A stretch of DNA of 64,000 nt from Petrosia ficiformis (lineage: Eukaryota > Porifera > Demospongiae > Haplosclerida > Petrosiidae): positions 7,770,001 to 7,834,000 of the forward strand of contig OX345636.1 of NCBI GenBank assembly GCA_947044365.1. Reading direction: 5' to 3'. The notes below the pieces were generated by a model that saw nothing but the letters and a program-made list of their open reading frames with translations, ran no database searches and was not told the origin of the DNA. A program made the translations under genes and the position numbers. Positions 21,609 through 32,274 of this stretch are shown in pieces. How positions within the stretch are numbered: the stretch's first letter is position 1; the number at the start of each line of letters is the position of its first letter.

Positions 21609-22520
21609 TTACCTTAGACCTGTACCCAGTACAGTTCTACCTAAGCTATGACTGTCTAAGGTGTCTACTGATGATTGCTCCCTACAGAAGCTTGTGGGCA
21701 TAAAGGCCAACAGGAGGGAGGGGTTCAGCTCAGACCAGTCCATGGCGGGGTTGGCAGCTGCCTGTGAACGGAAGGCATAGTCGTAGGTCCGCCATCCATC
21801 ACCCCCGAAACGTCCTGCTTCTTGGACGATGTTCCTGAGGTATGCCAGGCGGCCTTTTGTTAAGTCAGGCCTGGGCTCCGACATAATGGCTTGTGAATGC
21901 ACAGACCCATGACCTCATTGATGCCACCTCCCTCTGCGTGGCCTGCTAGCGTGGTACTTGGCCAACATGGGGCGGGAAAGCTTCCAGTCTCTCCATCAGG
22001 GCGATATTGTCTGGGAGAAGCTCCCTCGTGTCGATGAAGTGCAGTGCCTGGATCTTCGCCACCAGCTTTGCTGGGATGGGTGTTGAGGCCTTTGAGAAGA
22101 TGAATGGCGCCGGGGAGCAGGCTCCAGCTGGAGTGAGAGGAGCCAGCAGAGTAGTTAGGCTGCATCGGTGCATCCCTCCTCTGGCAGCGGGGCTGGTAGT
22201 GAGGGCAATGGCAGAGAATTTGAGAAGGTTTGAAGGTGAGCTAGGGAGCTGGCTGGCAGGGGAGCTGTAGCAAGAAATGATAGAATACATGATAACTGGA
22301 GAATAATGGATGAGGCTTTTGCTGGCCACAAGAGCTGACTGGCTAGCTGACATGCACACACACTATTCTAACCTTGTGAGCTTGAGGGCGAGCTATTGTC
22401 CTGTCTTCCCGTTAGCTCAGAGGATATGAGCTCTCTCTGTAGACTATCGTCCTGCAACGGAGTTGGAGGCACTGTGCCTCCGCCGGCTATGGGAGTTTCT
22501 GGGTCTTGAGTTTTTGACAT
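21609..22520 (-). pseudogene. Retroelement gag-like region, frameshifted
   Basis: Minus-strand reading starts at ATG 22520 with a Pro/Gly/Thr-rich peptide (MSKTQDPETPIAGGG), which meets TAG near 22372. Further on one frame gives AKLVAKIQALHFIDT then RELLPDN, and another gives WVCAFTSHY, LRNIVQEAGRFGGDGW and TYDYAFRSQAAANPAMDWS. This order resembles gag-like proteins of sponge and cnidarian retrotransposons. At least two frame changes separate the pieces and no reverse transcriptase follows, so it is a dead fragment. Base composition is clearly more GC-rich than its surroundings, which marks it as a recent arrival or a different lineage. Element class (DIRS/Ngaro or gypsy) cannot be told from this part. 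Confidence 0.6.
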
Positions 22521-22597
22521 GGAGAGACTTAGAAAAAAAAGAAAATGACCTGTTCTGATTGTCTGCTGTGTTTTTTAGACTGAGGTACGGCACATGG

Positions 22598-22620
22598 ACT
22601 CCATGTATTTATATTGAGAG
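22598..22620 (-). promoter_or_regulatory. Possible promoter of the gag-like retroelement
   Basis: On the minus strand a TATA-like stretch (ATATAAATAC) lies about 90 bp upstream of ATG 22520, inside the GC-rich element. Confidence 0.3.
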
Positions 22621-22699
22621 GGGGCTCCGCCTCCTATATGGCCATCTTAGCTAGCTAACAAAGCTGGCCGCCTGGGGATCCCCCGTTAACTCTGCTTAA

Positions 22700-23600
22700 T
22701 AACCAGTATCATGTACACAAATAAGTAAATAAATAACCAGTCAAAACTGTCTTATCTTCTAGAAACATAAAGTGGTATATGTTATAACTAATATCAATTG
22801 CTCTTCCTATATGGTAATGGTTGTCCATATGTACAACTTCTTTCTGCAATCAGCTACAACTCTAAACTTCTCTTCAGGCCAAACAGGAGAAATTGCCTTT
22901 TTCACATTTTTTGTACACTTCATGGCCTTCTTTTAGGGTGTTGGTGAGTAAGATTACAGCAAAGACTGCATTCGTTGCAAAAAATAAATAAATAATAGTG
23001 TAATAAGCATAATGTAATAGTGTAATTTTTACTCTAACCCCATCATAATAGTCACATGATGATATTATAATAATAATAGTCACATGACAAATTATCATAT
23101 AGTCACATGACAAATTATCAGTTATTAGGTGGGAATATTTGAGTGTTCATTGTGGTAGAAGGTAAACTAGGTGGTAGGCTGTTTTTGGTCCACGAGGGAG
23201 AGTTATCATTGAGGAGAGACCCTTGTCCCAATGGTGAAGGGGGTTTTCTTTGAAATACAGGTGGTAGCATCAGTGTAGGCTGGCCAGCACCCAACTCTGG
23301 TTTAGAGGGTGGAGCAATGGGTGTGGTTGACATCTATGACATCATTGAAGTCTGTTGTGTGGGTTGAATTACACTGGAACTAGTTTCAACAGTTGACTTC
23401 TGTTGCTGTCCTGGAGGTCTCAAAGGCTCTTCCAAAACCTTCTTTAGTGCCACACCCCTACCACTTCTGCTGTATATACATGTGCACTGTACAGATCTAT
23501 TTATCTTTCATCTATTCATTTTATTCACGTGTATTATTCTATCTAGTATTTGTACCTTTATTTCAGCAATTAAGTATCGTATATAACACTTTCTTTTGAT
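22700..23600. other. Spacer, no gene supported
   Basis: AT-rich DNA with short tandem copies of gtcacatgac(a)aattatca at 23050-23125. A 71-codon minus frame at 23118-23333 is Pro-rich (TPIAPPSKPELGAG), but I see no splice sites or family for it. Confidence 0.35.
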
Positions 23601-23603
23601 TAG

Positions 23604-23840
23604 TTGTTGAGCACATCAGAGGAAGTTGCAAAGCTTCAGATAGAACTAGAGGAGATGCAACCATTGCTTGAACAAGCGCAAATAGAAACTGATGAGTCAA
23701 TGGAACAGATTAAGAAAGACACAGCTATTGCAGAAGAAACAAAAGAAGTAGTTCAAAGAGAAGAAAAAGAAGCAAATATTAAACTTGAAGAGACAAAAAC
23801 CATTGCTGATGATGCACAATTCAATTCAATACAACCTGGC
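23604..23840 (+). pseudogene. Dynein heavy chain fragment: stalk coiled coil 1
   Basis: After a TTGATTAG acceptor the frame LLSTSEEVAKLQIELEEM, QPLLEQAQIETDESMEQ, ending EETKTIADDAQ is the first coiled coil of the microtubule-binding stalk of an axonemal-type dynein heavy chain. The expected continuation (DLDEALPAL-like) is absent. Instead FNSIQPGQEDV follows, which is shared with an unrelated repeat at 33170-33200, so the exon is joined to foreign sequence. With no flanking dynein exons in order it is a fragment. Confidence 0.8.
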
Positions 23841-24654
23841 CAAGAAGATGTCTGTAAGTTTATGCATTTGTATAATTGAGGCGAGCCTGAGCGAGCCCCA
23901 CACTTATCAGTTAGCTGGAAAGTTTGTATAATATTACATGTATATCTATGTTTGCGTAGTAGGTATTAAAAATCTAAATAAGTTCAATCATTTTGAAAGC
24001 CACGTGTTTGAAGCGGTGTTTAACCACATAGGCTTGACATGCGCTGTCTCAGCCATGCCTAGTTTACATGACACATTGCATAAGGTGTTTGGAAACCTCA
24101 TTAGTGTACTAAACTTGATATCAAAGAGAAACAATGGTTAACAATAACAATTGTAACTTTTATCACACACACACACACATTAATTACACATACATCCGTC
24201 AAAGTCAGCACTAGGCTTAAGTGTACATATACAATAATAATACGTGCATGTAGTGTATACTGTACATACATGTATTCATGTACATGTACATATGAGTGTC
24301 ATGTGTATGATTATGCACATAAGAGTATTCTCATTATCTATATCACTTTTATCATCTAATTAATTGTTACATGTAGTTGAAGATAAATTATGTTATGTGT
24401 ACATGTACATGTACATGTATATCATACATGTATATAGGAGCCACTTTGGCTTTGTTGATATTTTTACAAGTTATTGTGCAACTATGACCTGGTACCCATT
24501 TTTATATTCATGTAACAAATCATATTTAGACCGATTCAAACACATATTTTATAGAATGATAGATTTATGTGTTCACAATATCCTTTTATTCATTTTACAC
24601 AGGGTGAGTATTGTAATGATCTAATTCATCTGTGGCACGAGGCACGAGAAGCTG

Positions 24655-24742
24655 ACAGAGTTTGGAGTACCACGTGGAAAATCAGCTAGTTTGATAGCTA
24701 CTCTTGGTGATCCTTTAAAGATAAGAAGTTGGCAAATAGCAG
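24655..24742 (+). pseudogene. Dynein heavy chain fragment: start of AAA5
   Basis: Frame KLTEFGVPRGKSASLI then ATLGDPLKIRSWQIAG, ending at a GTACAA donor. It matches the conserved stretch before AAA5 of axonemal dynein heavy chains (family pattern: small residues, TLGDP, KIR, W, IAG). The acceptor side is unclear. The microtubule-binding tip and second coiled coil expected between this piece and the one at 23604 are missing. Confidence 0.75.
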
Positions 24743-25029
24743 GTACAAGTACCCTCTTTAGTTTGGAACTACATGTACAAACAATCTATTTGCCTGAACC
24801 ATTTTCATATAATTATCCTTCCAATTCTGTTTGTATATGTTTCAATCCATGGAGGTTTCATTATTTATAGTATACCCATGTATTAGCTCCTTGTGACATT
24901 AAACTACAATGTATACACTACATGTACATGTACATGTACATCACATAATAAGTCAGCACATTCTAATTTTGACGCTATATCATGAGTTCAAACATACATG
25001 CACTTTACATGTACATGTACATGTTTCTT

Positions 25030-25190
25030 CAAAAAATGTAACCCAAAAAGCATCTGAACAAGGTTGGGAGACTAACATAGGACCCAAAATTAAACAAACC
25101 ACTTCCATATAACCCAACATACGTACAGCTCTTTGTATTTTGCTGTATAGTGGTGTAAGTGCTTATGTACGGTTATATGGAAGTGGTTAG
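25030..25190. mobile_element. Diverged copy of the foldback MITE of 35250
   Basis: aaggttgggagactaacata, accacttccatataaccc and the inverse gttatatggaagtggtt are shared with 35250-35555, spaced around tacagctctttgta. Confidence 0.7.
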
Positions 25191-25194
25191 TGTA

Positions 25195-25450
25195 ATATGC
25201 AGATTAAATTTATGCTTCATGTTATAATTAAACAGCTGAGAATCTAACCCACAAAAAAGTAAAGTATATGAAATCATTCCCAAAGTTTGTTTCAAAATTT
25301 AAGAAAATCATCCTATTTGATTCTGGGATATTATACATGTACACAACAGTATTGTCCCCAGGAAAATAATAGAGTGGTGATTCCATTAGCCCTACCCAAA
25401 GCTCCACCTATTTCAAACTGACCACTCCCCTGCATTTTCTCCTGATCCAT
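25195..25450. repeat. Dispersed repeat, inverted copy at 53640-53895
   Basis: From gcagattaaatttatgcttc to ccctgcattttctcctgatc it is the reverse complement of the second copy at high identity. Each copy lies downstream of a dynein-like exon in the same transcriptional direction. Confidence 0.85.
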
Positions 25451-25537
25451 CTCTTTCCTTTCCTTATGAAATAGCCTTACATTCAATTATGTATATTGTA
25501 CATACAATATACTGTAACAAATACATGATATTATCAA

Positions 25538-25686
25538 AAGAAAGAAAGAAAGAAAGAAAGACACCTGAGAAAGAAAGACACCTGAGGCAATGGAAAAATG
25601 AAAAAATGAGAGTTGCCTCAGGTGGGATTTGAACCCACGACACACTGTACTCCAGACGGATGCTCTACCAACTGAGCTACCAAGGC
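25538..25686 (-). mobile_element. tRNA-derived SINE with CTTT tail (minus-strand copy)
   Basis: Read on the minus strand: a tRNA-like head (complement of 25614-25686), the body actctcattttttcattttt, a caggtgtctttctttc step and a (CTTT)n tail. A-box tagctcagttgg and B-box gggttcaaatccc are intact. Confidence 0.8.
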
Positions 25687-25824
25687 AGCCCAGCTGGCAG
25701 GGTCCGAATCAAGGTTTAACCAAATACATGCATAATTATATGTACATAACTGCTATGGTCAAGATTCACATCATTACTATCTTTACTGTTGTGATTTATA
25801 GAGTTATGAAGTATTAAGAGATAG

Positions 25825-25894
25825 TCTTACCCGCACTGAAAGGTAAATTCACAGCAGGAGGAACTCCATTTGACCCATTAACTCATGAATGGTA
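25825..25894 (+). CDS. Candidate isolated exon, unidentified
   Basis: The frame VLPALKGKFTAGGTPFDPL then THEW ends at a GTAAGC donor. The acceptor is not clear. It lies about 1.1 kb after the AAA5 dynein piece, but I cannot place it in dynein. Confidence 0.25.
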
Positions 25895-26056
25895 AGCAAA
25901 TGTAATTGTATACAGTGTACATGTACACCAATATATACAATAATTATACTAGTGCTATAACTTACATTACACATGAGGAGATGGAAAGAAAGAAAGTTAT
26001 TGGTATTGGGATATAATTATACATTACACTAATCTCTATAGCCTAATATGTCTGAT

Positions 26057-26645
26057 CAGGAGCCCATAATGACGTTGACCACAAAGCGTAAGAGTAGGAG
26101 CGGGAAACGACCACGCATTTAATTAAATTGGTCAAACTATCTGTCTGACCGTCTGTTACTATTTTTAGAACCCACGTGTATACAACTTCGTTAAATATGG
26201 CGTCTACACTTCGACGATCTTCAAGGTTAGCTATGAAACGAACACGTATAGAAGCATAAATGGAGTCAACTACTATCAGGAAAGTGAGAGCATGCTTTGG
26301 GGAAGCCGAGAAACAAGAGTGTTTGACATCATTGCCTTCTGAAATGATTGCAGTGAAGGCTTCCGACTACTTTGTCAATGACTTGACTAGGAACATCTTC
26401 ACAGTCTACACGAGCCAGAATATCGCTCAATTCTTTTCTCTGTTATACAGGAAACTTAGTCAATGTAGTACGGTATATAGTAACTGTTGATTTTGTAAAA
26501 GCCATATTTCACGAAGGCGTGTACACGTGGGTTCTAAAAATAGTAACAGACGGTCAGACAGATAGTTTGACCAATTTAATTAAATGCGTGGTCGTTTCCT
26601 GCTCCTACTCTTACGCTTTGTGGTCAACGTCATTATGGGCTCCTG
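26057..26645. mobile_element. 589-bp DNA transposon with 145-bp inverted repeats
   Basis: It starts CAGGAGCCCATAATGACG and ends CGTCATTATGGGCTCCTG. The arms 26057-26201 and 26501-26645 are inverted with about five mismatches. GTCTGAT flanks both sides (26050-26056 and 26646-26652). The corresponding place in arm B near 63915 shows a single gtctgat, the empty site, so this is a clean insertion with a 7-bp (possibly 8-bp) target duplication. The interior carries one 76-codon frame and no recognisable transposase. Confidence 0.9.
26260..26490 (+). CDS. Small frame inside the 589-bp transposon
   Basis: 76 codons from MESTTIRKVRACFGEAEKQE to QCSTVYSNC, filling most of the space between the inverted repeats. 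An upstream frame at 26199 (MASTLRRSSRLAMKRTRIEA) ends in TAA just before it. No family recognised. It could be a captured gene piece or the relic of a longer protein. Confidence 0.3.
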   Translation: MESTTIRKVRACFGEAEKQECLTSLPSEMIAVKASDYFVNDLTRNIFTVYTSQNIAQFFSLLYRKLSQCSTVYSNC

Positions 26646-28224
26646 GTCTGATATATATATATATATACATGTATATATTTATAGCACTTTGACGCCTAAC
26701 ATCAAAGGTACCAACAGTTCTATATTTTCCATATAGCACACTTTTTTTTACCACATCCTGTTCTATATTTTCCGATTATTGTCTAGAAAACAACGCGCTT
26801 ACCTCGGGTTTAGTGCAAGAACACTAAGTACTTCATTTTTCTTCTCCATTGCATCAATCCAAAGTACTATAAACCAGTTAAAGCACCGGGTTTGTTCGTG
26901 TTGTCTTGGAAAATATAGCTCATAAAGTACTTGGCTACTCCTCGTGCTTTATGAGCTTCTCGACCCCATATGTATTAAATATTACTAACTATTAGCTACT
27001 AATGTACATGTAGTATGTGTGTTTCTTACTGCCCATGCCCATTGTCTCTATTTCCCGACTGATAACTCAATGCCACCATTTTTATATATATACATGTACA
27101 CACTATCATGAATTTCTTTAATGACAGGAAATTATTAATTGTTAGGTTATACCACTTGAGACTAAACAATAGAGAAAGTCAATGATTTACCCAACCAGTA
27201 GTTTTGGTATTAGGTTTCTGTTATGTCAGCAAATTTTGTCACAATCTTAATTCATTTGTGTTGTTATATATATAAAGTTGGTTATGATTGCCTCACTCAT
27301 AAAAATTGCATAATTTTTATTTATAAGACTAAAATTCTTGTCTGCGTAGAACTGACCTTTTAGTGTTGGATACAGATCTGTACCTTTGTTTATCTCACAG
27401 CATCATTATTTTTTAAGTTAAAAAGTATCCAAGGAAGGGGCCAATGCCTATTATCGTTAGCAGTAATTACTGTTGTAAACACTTTATATCCTCTATACCT
27501 ATTTATAATAATTAAAATTGAGGCATGGTAAACTGTAATATTGGATTGTTATCATCGATACCAGCATTTTTGACTTATAGGTGGCAAATTTTGTGTGCGA
27601 CAATATCAAAATAACACATCCCAAACATGATTTTTTGTCATTGTTAGGATGTCTACCATTAATATTCATGCAGTTACTAACCCAAACCTGCACCACTATC
27701 TTTATCTGTATTTGTGCTCCACTGTGTATGTGTATTTACTAGGGTTGGGATCTGAAATCGATTATCAAATCAGAATAGGACAATTTTAATACAACGATTA
27801 ATAATGTGAATATGTATATACATGTGTTTATAGAGTGGATCTGTAGCATTAAGTTCATCATACTCATACTCTTTAGCTATTTGAATTTAGAGGCCATATC
27901 CTTGTATTTATCACATGATTATCACACAATGTGGTATAACATACTACACAATATGAATACAACTTATAACCTTTTCAGCAACATGTAAGGAATAAAGTAC
28001 TGCATTAGTGAGGTGTGCCATGACTTGTAGTCACACATATTGTATTATATACATGTGTTATTTGTAAGACTGATAATTATTGTAATTGTTGTAATATTAT
28101 ACATAATATAAGATGTGCACCCTGCCCAGGGATGGATACAGTACTGTTCCCTGGTCAGTCCGAAATTATTTCCGAAAGTTGAGATATCTGCACAGCCTTT
28201 TCGGCTATTTTCGGCATAAAACTA

Positions 28225-28480
28225 TGTAGTGTATAGTTTAATTCCATAAATGTAGTACATTTTCCTGAGGTCAAGATGTACGTGAATGACCTTATGATGC
28301 ATGTACATTTGTTTTATTCATTTACATTGTAGTTACTAGAAATTGATGAAGTTCAATGGCTGGACGAAAGAAAAGAAGAATTAGTGGTATGTAACACATG
28401 TAACTACATGTATTATTTACATGTGTGTTGACAATAATCCATGCATGCATGTACATGTACATGGGCACTCAGCCTCAAGA
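28225..28480. repeat. Direct duplicate of 20385-20625
   Basis: tgtagtgtatag, ccataaatgtagtacatttt and cctgaggtcaagatg(t/a)acg match in order, followed by the exon-like unit and ttgacaataatccatgcatg. Confidence 0.85.
28333..28386 (+). pseudogene. Copy 2 of the ILEIDEVPMAGRKKRRISG exon, frameshifted
   Basis: Same acceptor and donor as at 20482-20536, but gttcaatgg replaces gttccaatgg: one C is lost and the frame breaks after EIDEV. Confidence 0.45.
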
Positions 28481-29354
28481 TACTTCTATGTATAAGTTAT
28501 TGAGTTACTGTATAATCATGTATTTAACCTTATGATATATACTATAGTATACATGTATACATGTATAAGTTATTTAGTTACAGTATAATCATGTTACAGT
28601 ATAATCATGTATTAGTGCTGTAGCAGATATTCGGATTATCTGAAATCCATTTTCATTATTAACAAATATTTTGATCCATATATCCGTTCAATTTAATGAA
28701 TGGTGCTTTCATCAAACTTTCATTGTAGTTAAATACTCAAATAATGACAATTATAAAATTTTAGTAGTTAAAAATAAATATTGTGAACCTGTTTTGCGAT
28801 GTTTTTATAGCATTCTTGCACCTGGAACAGGTTTTTTTTTTTTACAGTACATGTATGTACTGTACCTTGATTATACACTGTATGTCAATAGAAGGTCACC
28901 ATTAATTAGTCATTAGTTTACTACGTAATTGGTGTGCAATGTGAGACAGTAATTACTGATAGTAGAACTAAGGTAATTACTGTTACTGTATGGCGACATT
29001 TTATTGACATATACTACATGTATATTTACATTATTATTGGTAAGAGTATGTACATGTACCTGTACTTGTATATATTTTCTATTTATACATGTAGCTGAAA
29101 CTGATTTCTCTACTACTGGAACAATGGACAATTCAAAGGCAGCCATCTACTAACAGTAGTAAGTTAATACTCATTTTACATTGTGTATGTGTGATTGGCT
29201 CAGGGAATATCAGATTTATGGTTCAAAATCAAAAGCTTAGCTCATTATTTAGTCATTTTGTACAAGAAGCATACTAAACTTGATATCAATTGTTGCTCTT
29301 TCAGGACTCAAAATTTACAATGTACATGAAAGCCTAGCATGCTAGCAATAGCAC

Positions 29355-29520
29355 ACACAACAAACAAACAAGCAGCCACAATGGCTTCATTAAACATTAG
29401 AGCAGCCACTTTGGCTTGAAAAATAAAAACCAGCAACATGGCTTAGAAAAATAATAATCAGCCACCATCGAATAAGCAGCCACAATGACTTAGATAATAA
29501 GCAGCCACTATGGCTTAGAA
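29355..29520. repeat. Short tandem repeat agcagccac(a/t)atggctt
   Basis: Units such as aagcagccacaatggctt, with aaaaataataatca spacers, repeat about six times. The same array is at 40155-40280. Confidence 0.85.
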
Positions 29521-29757
29521 CAGTGTTAGCACCAGAAAAATAATGTTGGTCACCACTTGTGTATGTCGTTTAAATTGAAATACATGTATTTGAAGCAAGA
29601 GTATATTTCTGAATGAAAATCATGTATTATATATGCCAACAACTGAATAACAGGACTGATACTAAAAATAATAATAGATATTGGAGTGACCACCATGCTT
29701 ACACACATAAAACACGACCATCTACATAAAAACTCACACAATCATTCAATCTATTAG

Positions 29758-29853
29758 GCTTCTTGGATTGTGGGATTGACTCAGTTTCATCTTCTACATT
29801 TCTGGAGTTAGAACTTGAGCCAGAAGGAAGAAAGTATGATCGTAACTCGGATC
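29758..29853 (+). CDS. Candidate exon in the copy-1-only insertion, unidentified
   Basis: CTATTAG acceptor; frame FLDCGIDSVSSSTFLELELE then PEGRKYDRNSD; GTAAGT donor. Acidic then basic, family unknown. It is absent from the second copy of the duplication. Confidence 0.35.
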
Positions 29854-30030
29854 GTAAGTCAGCCATTCCTAAATGCGTGTGCACACCCACTTATTTATTA
29901 TTCATTATTAATTACAAAATGGAGGATAGAAGAAACGCGGTCGTTGTTTGACGGAGAGACGACCACTGGCTTAGAAAATAAACAGCTATTGAAAGGGGTT
30001 TAGCTAAATCAATACTAGTACTTATATGTA

Positions 30031-30496
30031 ATTATGTTTGTGTGTCTGTGTCTGTGTGTTTGTGTGTCTGTGTGTTGTGTTTGTATTTGTGTGTTTGTGT
30101 TTGTGTGTCTGTGTTTATGTGTCTGTGTGTCTGTGTTTGTGTTTGTGTGTTTGTCTGTGTGTCTGTGTTTGTGTTTGTGTTTGTGTGTCTGTGTTTGTGT
30201 TTGTCTGTGTGTCTGTGTTTGTGTTTGTGTGTCTGTGTTTGTGTGTCTGTGTTTGTGTGTCTGTGTTTGTCTGTGTGTCTGTGTTTGTGTTTGTGTGTCT
30301 GTGTTTGTGTGTCTGTGTTTGTGTGTCTGTGTTTGTCTGTGTGTCTGTGTTTGTGTTTGTGTGTCTGTGTTCGTGTTTGTCTGTGTGTCTGTGTTTGTGT
30401 GTCTGTGTTTGTGTTTGTCTGTGTGTCTGTGTTTGTGTTTGTGTGTCTGTGTGTTTGTGTGTCTGTGTCTATGTGTCTGTGTTTGTGTCTGTGTGT
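30031..30496. repeat. TGTGTC/TGTGTT array, about 465 bp
   Basis: Irregular mix of gtgtctgtgt and gtttgtgttt steps. It is open in five frames and gives false Cys/Val/Leu or His/Thr/Gln proteins. Copy 2 of the duplication has only about 105 bp (40347-40452). Confidence 0.95.
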
Positions 30497-30747
30497 GCCG
30501 AGCAAAATCCAAGTCATACCTCCTCGTGGTGCTCAGTGGGAACAGCAGATTTATCTGCTGGCTAACATGACTGGTAATGATAGCAGTAGTAATTTTTCTC
30601 TCTCTAAAGCAACACTAACATGCATGTCCTGAATACTGAAGTGAGTATGCAGCACTATATGTACATGTATATTCATAATTACATACACATGTACTGTACA
30701 TATAGGTAGATACTGAATGGACAAAATGACATCTTTTCTTTTCTTAG

Positions 30748-30909
30748 ATGATATGTCAGAGTTGGAGACCTCCAAACAGAAAGTCACTACCCCTTATCCT
30801 ACTAAACAACTCAAAATATGGTTATATAGAGTTAGCAACTTAGCATTGTGCAACTTACAAAGGCATCTACTAGCAGGAAAATATGAGATACACATCTGAT
30901 GAATACAAG
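30748..30909 (+). pseudogene. Decayed exon segment related to 17435 and 31640
   Basis: TTTTCTTAG acceptor at 30747. ctccaaacagaaagtcacta recurs in altered form at 31650-31680, and the second half (agttagcaactta ... tgatgaatacaag then GTACAT) matches 17435-17514. The frames are interrupted. Unidentified gene. Confidence 0.35.
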
Positions 30910-31220
30910 GTACATGTAAATACAATGTAAAAGACCACACCCCTAATTAAAATTTGTTATTTTATATGTACATGTACATTTATGTTGACTGGATGTATGA
31001 TAATTGATTTCATTATCCTAATCTAGTTAAATAATCGTAATTAACGTAGTGTATAACAATAGATGTTTGGTTTTATTAGTTTTGGTTGCTTTAGTTGACC
31101 ATAACTATATCTAAAACCCCTTTTGTTAGTATGGTGCTATGACTTTTAGTTAACTCAACTATAACTAAATTACAAGTATATATTGTAAAAATGTTACTGT
31201 AATTAACTCAACTGAAACAA

Positions 31221-31565
31221 GATATGTAGAGAAAAAAGCATCCCTATGACTGCTTTGTGGTGTCCAGCATTCAGTAATCATGGCTAACTTTATCATGCCC
31301 AAAACACATCAGCCTATTATAGTTGATTATATACTCTGTTTACCTTTTAAAGGACCTTATAGAACTTTAGGAATATATTGAATAGTTAGCTATTAGTTCC
31401 AGTTTCTACGTAAGCTACACAGCTTTCTTTCTGCTAGTCTGTAGAGCTTGAGTGCATGTTCTTTTACACGCCACGCCCATTAATTGACCGAGCCCTGGGA
31501 ATGACGTAACTTCCTTAACTACATATACAATGCATAATCACATATGTGGCCACAAACCTATACAT
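31221..31565. mobile_element. MITE family A, right-truncated copy
   Basis: Left end gagaaaaaagcatccctatg, interior to cataatcacatatgtggcca. The right end with caatcatagggat is missing. Confidence 0.65.
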
Positions 31566-31969
31566 GTACATGTATATATATATAGATATATCTAGACGAG
31601 TGTGACAAAGTGACATCTTTTCTTTTCTTGATGATATTTCAGAGTTGGGGACCTCCTAAACCAATAGACAGAAAGTCACTACCCTATATCCTAGTAAAGA
31701 TCGTTTACAGATATAATGGTCAAAATATGGAAACTACTTATATATTTAGACAGGTGTGTGTGTATGTGTGTGTGTGTGTGTGTGTGTTTTTGTGTATGTA
31801 TGTGTATGTGTATATATGCAGGTACATGTATTTATGTACATGTACATGTATCACAGTTTTTTATATGTTTTAAAGCATGGGTCAGATTGGCTCAATAACG
31901 GTTAGTGGGTCAACCATTGGGAATACATCTTGAGCCAATTAACAACAAGTTAATGCTGTTACTGACAAT

Positions 31970-32266
31970 TAGTGATGCACCGATAATCAGATCGGTAATC
32001 GGTATCGGTCATTATCGGCCATTATTTTTAGTATCGGTATCGGTTATTTATGAAAAATGTAACCAATATTGTAAAAAGTGTACCAATAATGTCATTTCAG
32101 GTGATTAAGGCACCATTAATTGCTTTTAGAATGCTCATTTTCATTGAAAAAAATCAGAATCCAGAAGGTAGATTTAATATCGGATCAGTATCGGTTATCG
32201 GTACATATCTAAAGTAATTATCGGTTTATCGGAATATCGGTATAATCTCATATCAGTGCACCACTA
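31970..32266. mobile_element. hAT-type MITE with 8-bp target duplication
   Basis: Ends TAGTGATGCACCGATA and (inverted) TAGTGGTGCACTGATA. CTGACAAT lies directly outside on both sides (31962-31969, 32267-32274). The interior has repeated tatcggt words near both ends. 297 bp, non-coding. Confidence 0.9.
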
Positions 32267-32274
32267 CTGACAAT

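Larger units (their letters stand above)
25994..28221. repeat. Arm A of a 1.7 kb inverted repeat (arm B 62273-63978)
   Basis: Reading arm A forward equals reading arm B on the opposite strand from agttattggtattgggata to ttttcggcataaaa. Differences are small indels plus the 589-bp transposon present only in arm A. Open frames (27499-27696 minus, 27806-27988 plus) have their images at 62809-63012 and 62507-62701 but look non-coding. Confidence 0.92.
28616..30520. repeat. Segmental duplication, copy 1 (copy 2 39405-40500)
   Basis: Matches run from gctgtagcagatattcgg through the gtcattagtttactacgtaa area, the cagccacaatggctt array, and up to gccgagcaaaatcca. Copy 1 has an extra 29523-29968 block and a much longer TGTGTC array. 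Confidence 0.9.

Noticed and set aside
23118..23333. Pro-rich minus frame TPIAPPSKPELGAG
   Set aside because: Tempting composition, but no acceptor or donor and no family recognised.
30015..30632. Long Cys/Val/Leu and His/Thr/Gln frames on both strands
   Set aside because: Products of the TGTGTC/TGTGTT array; open in five frames.
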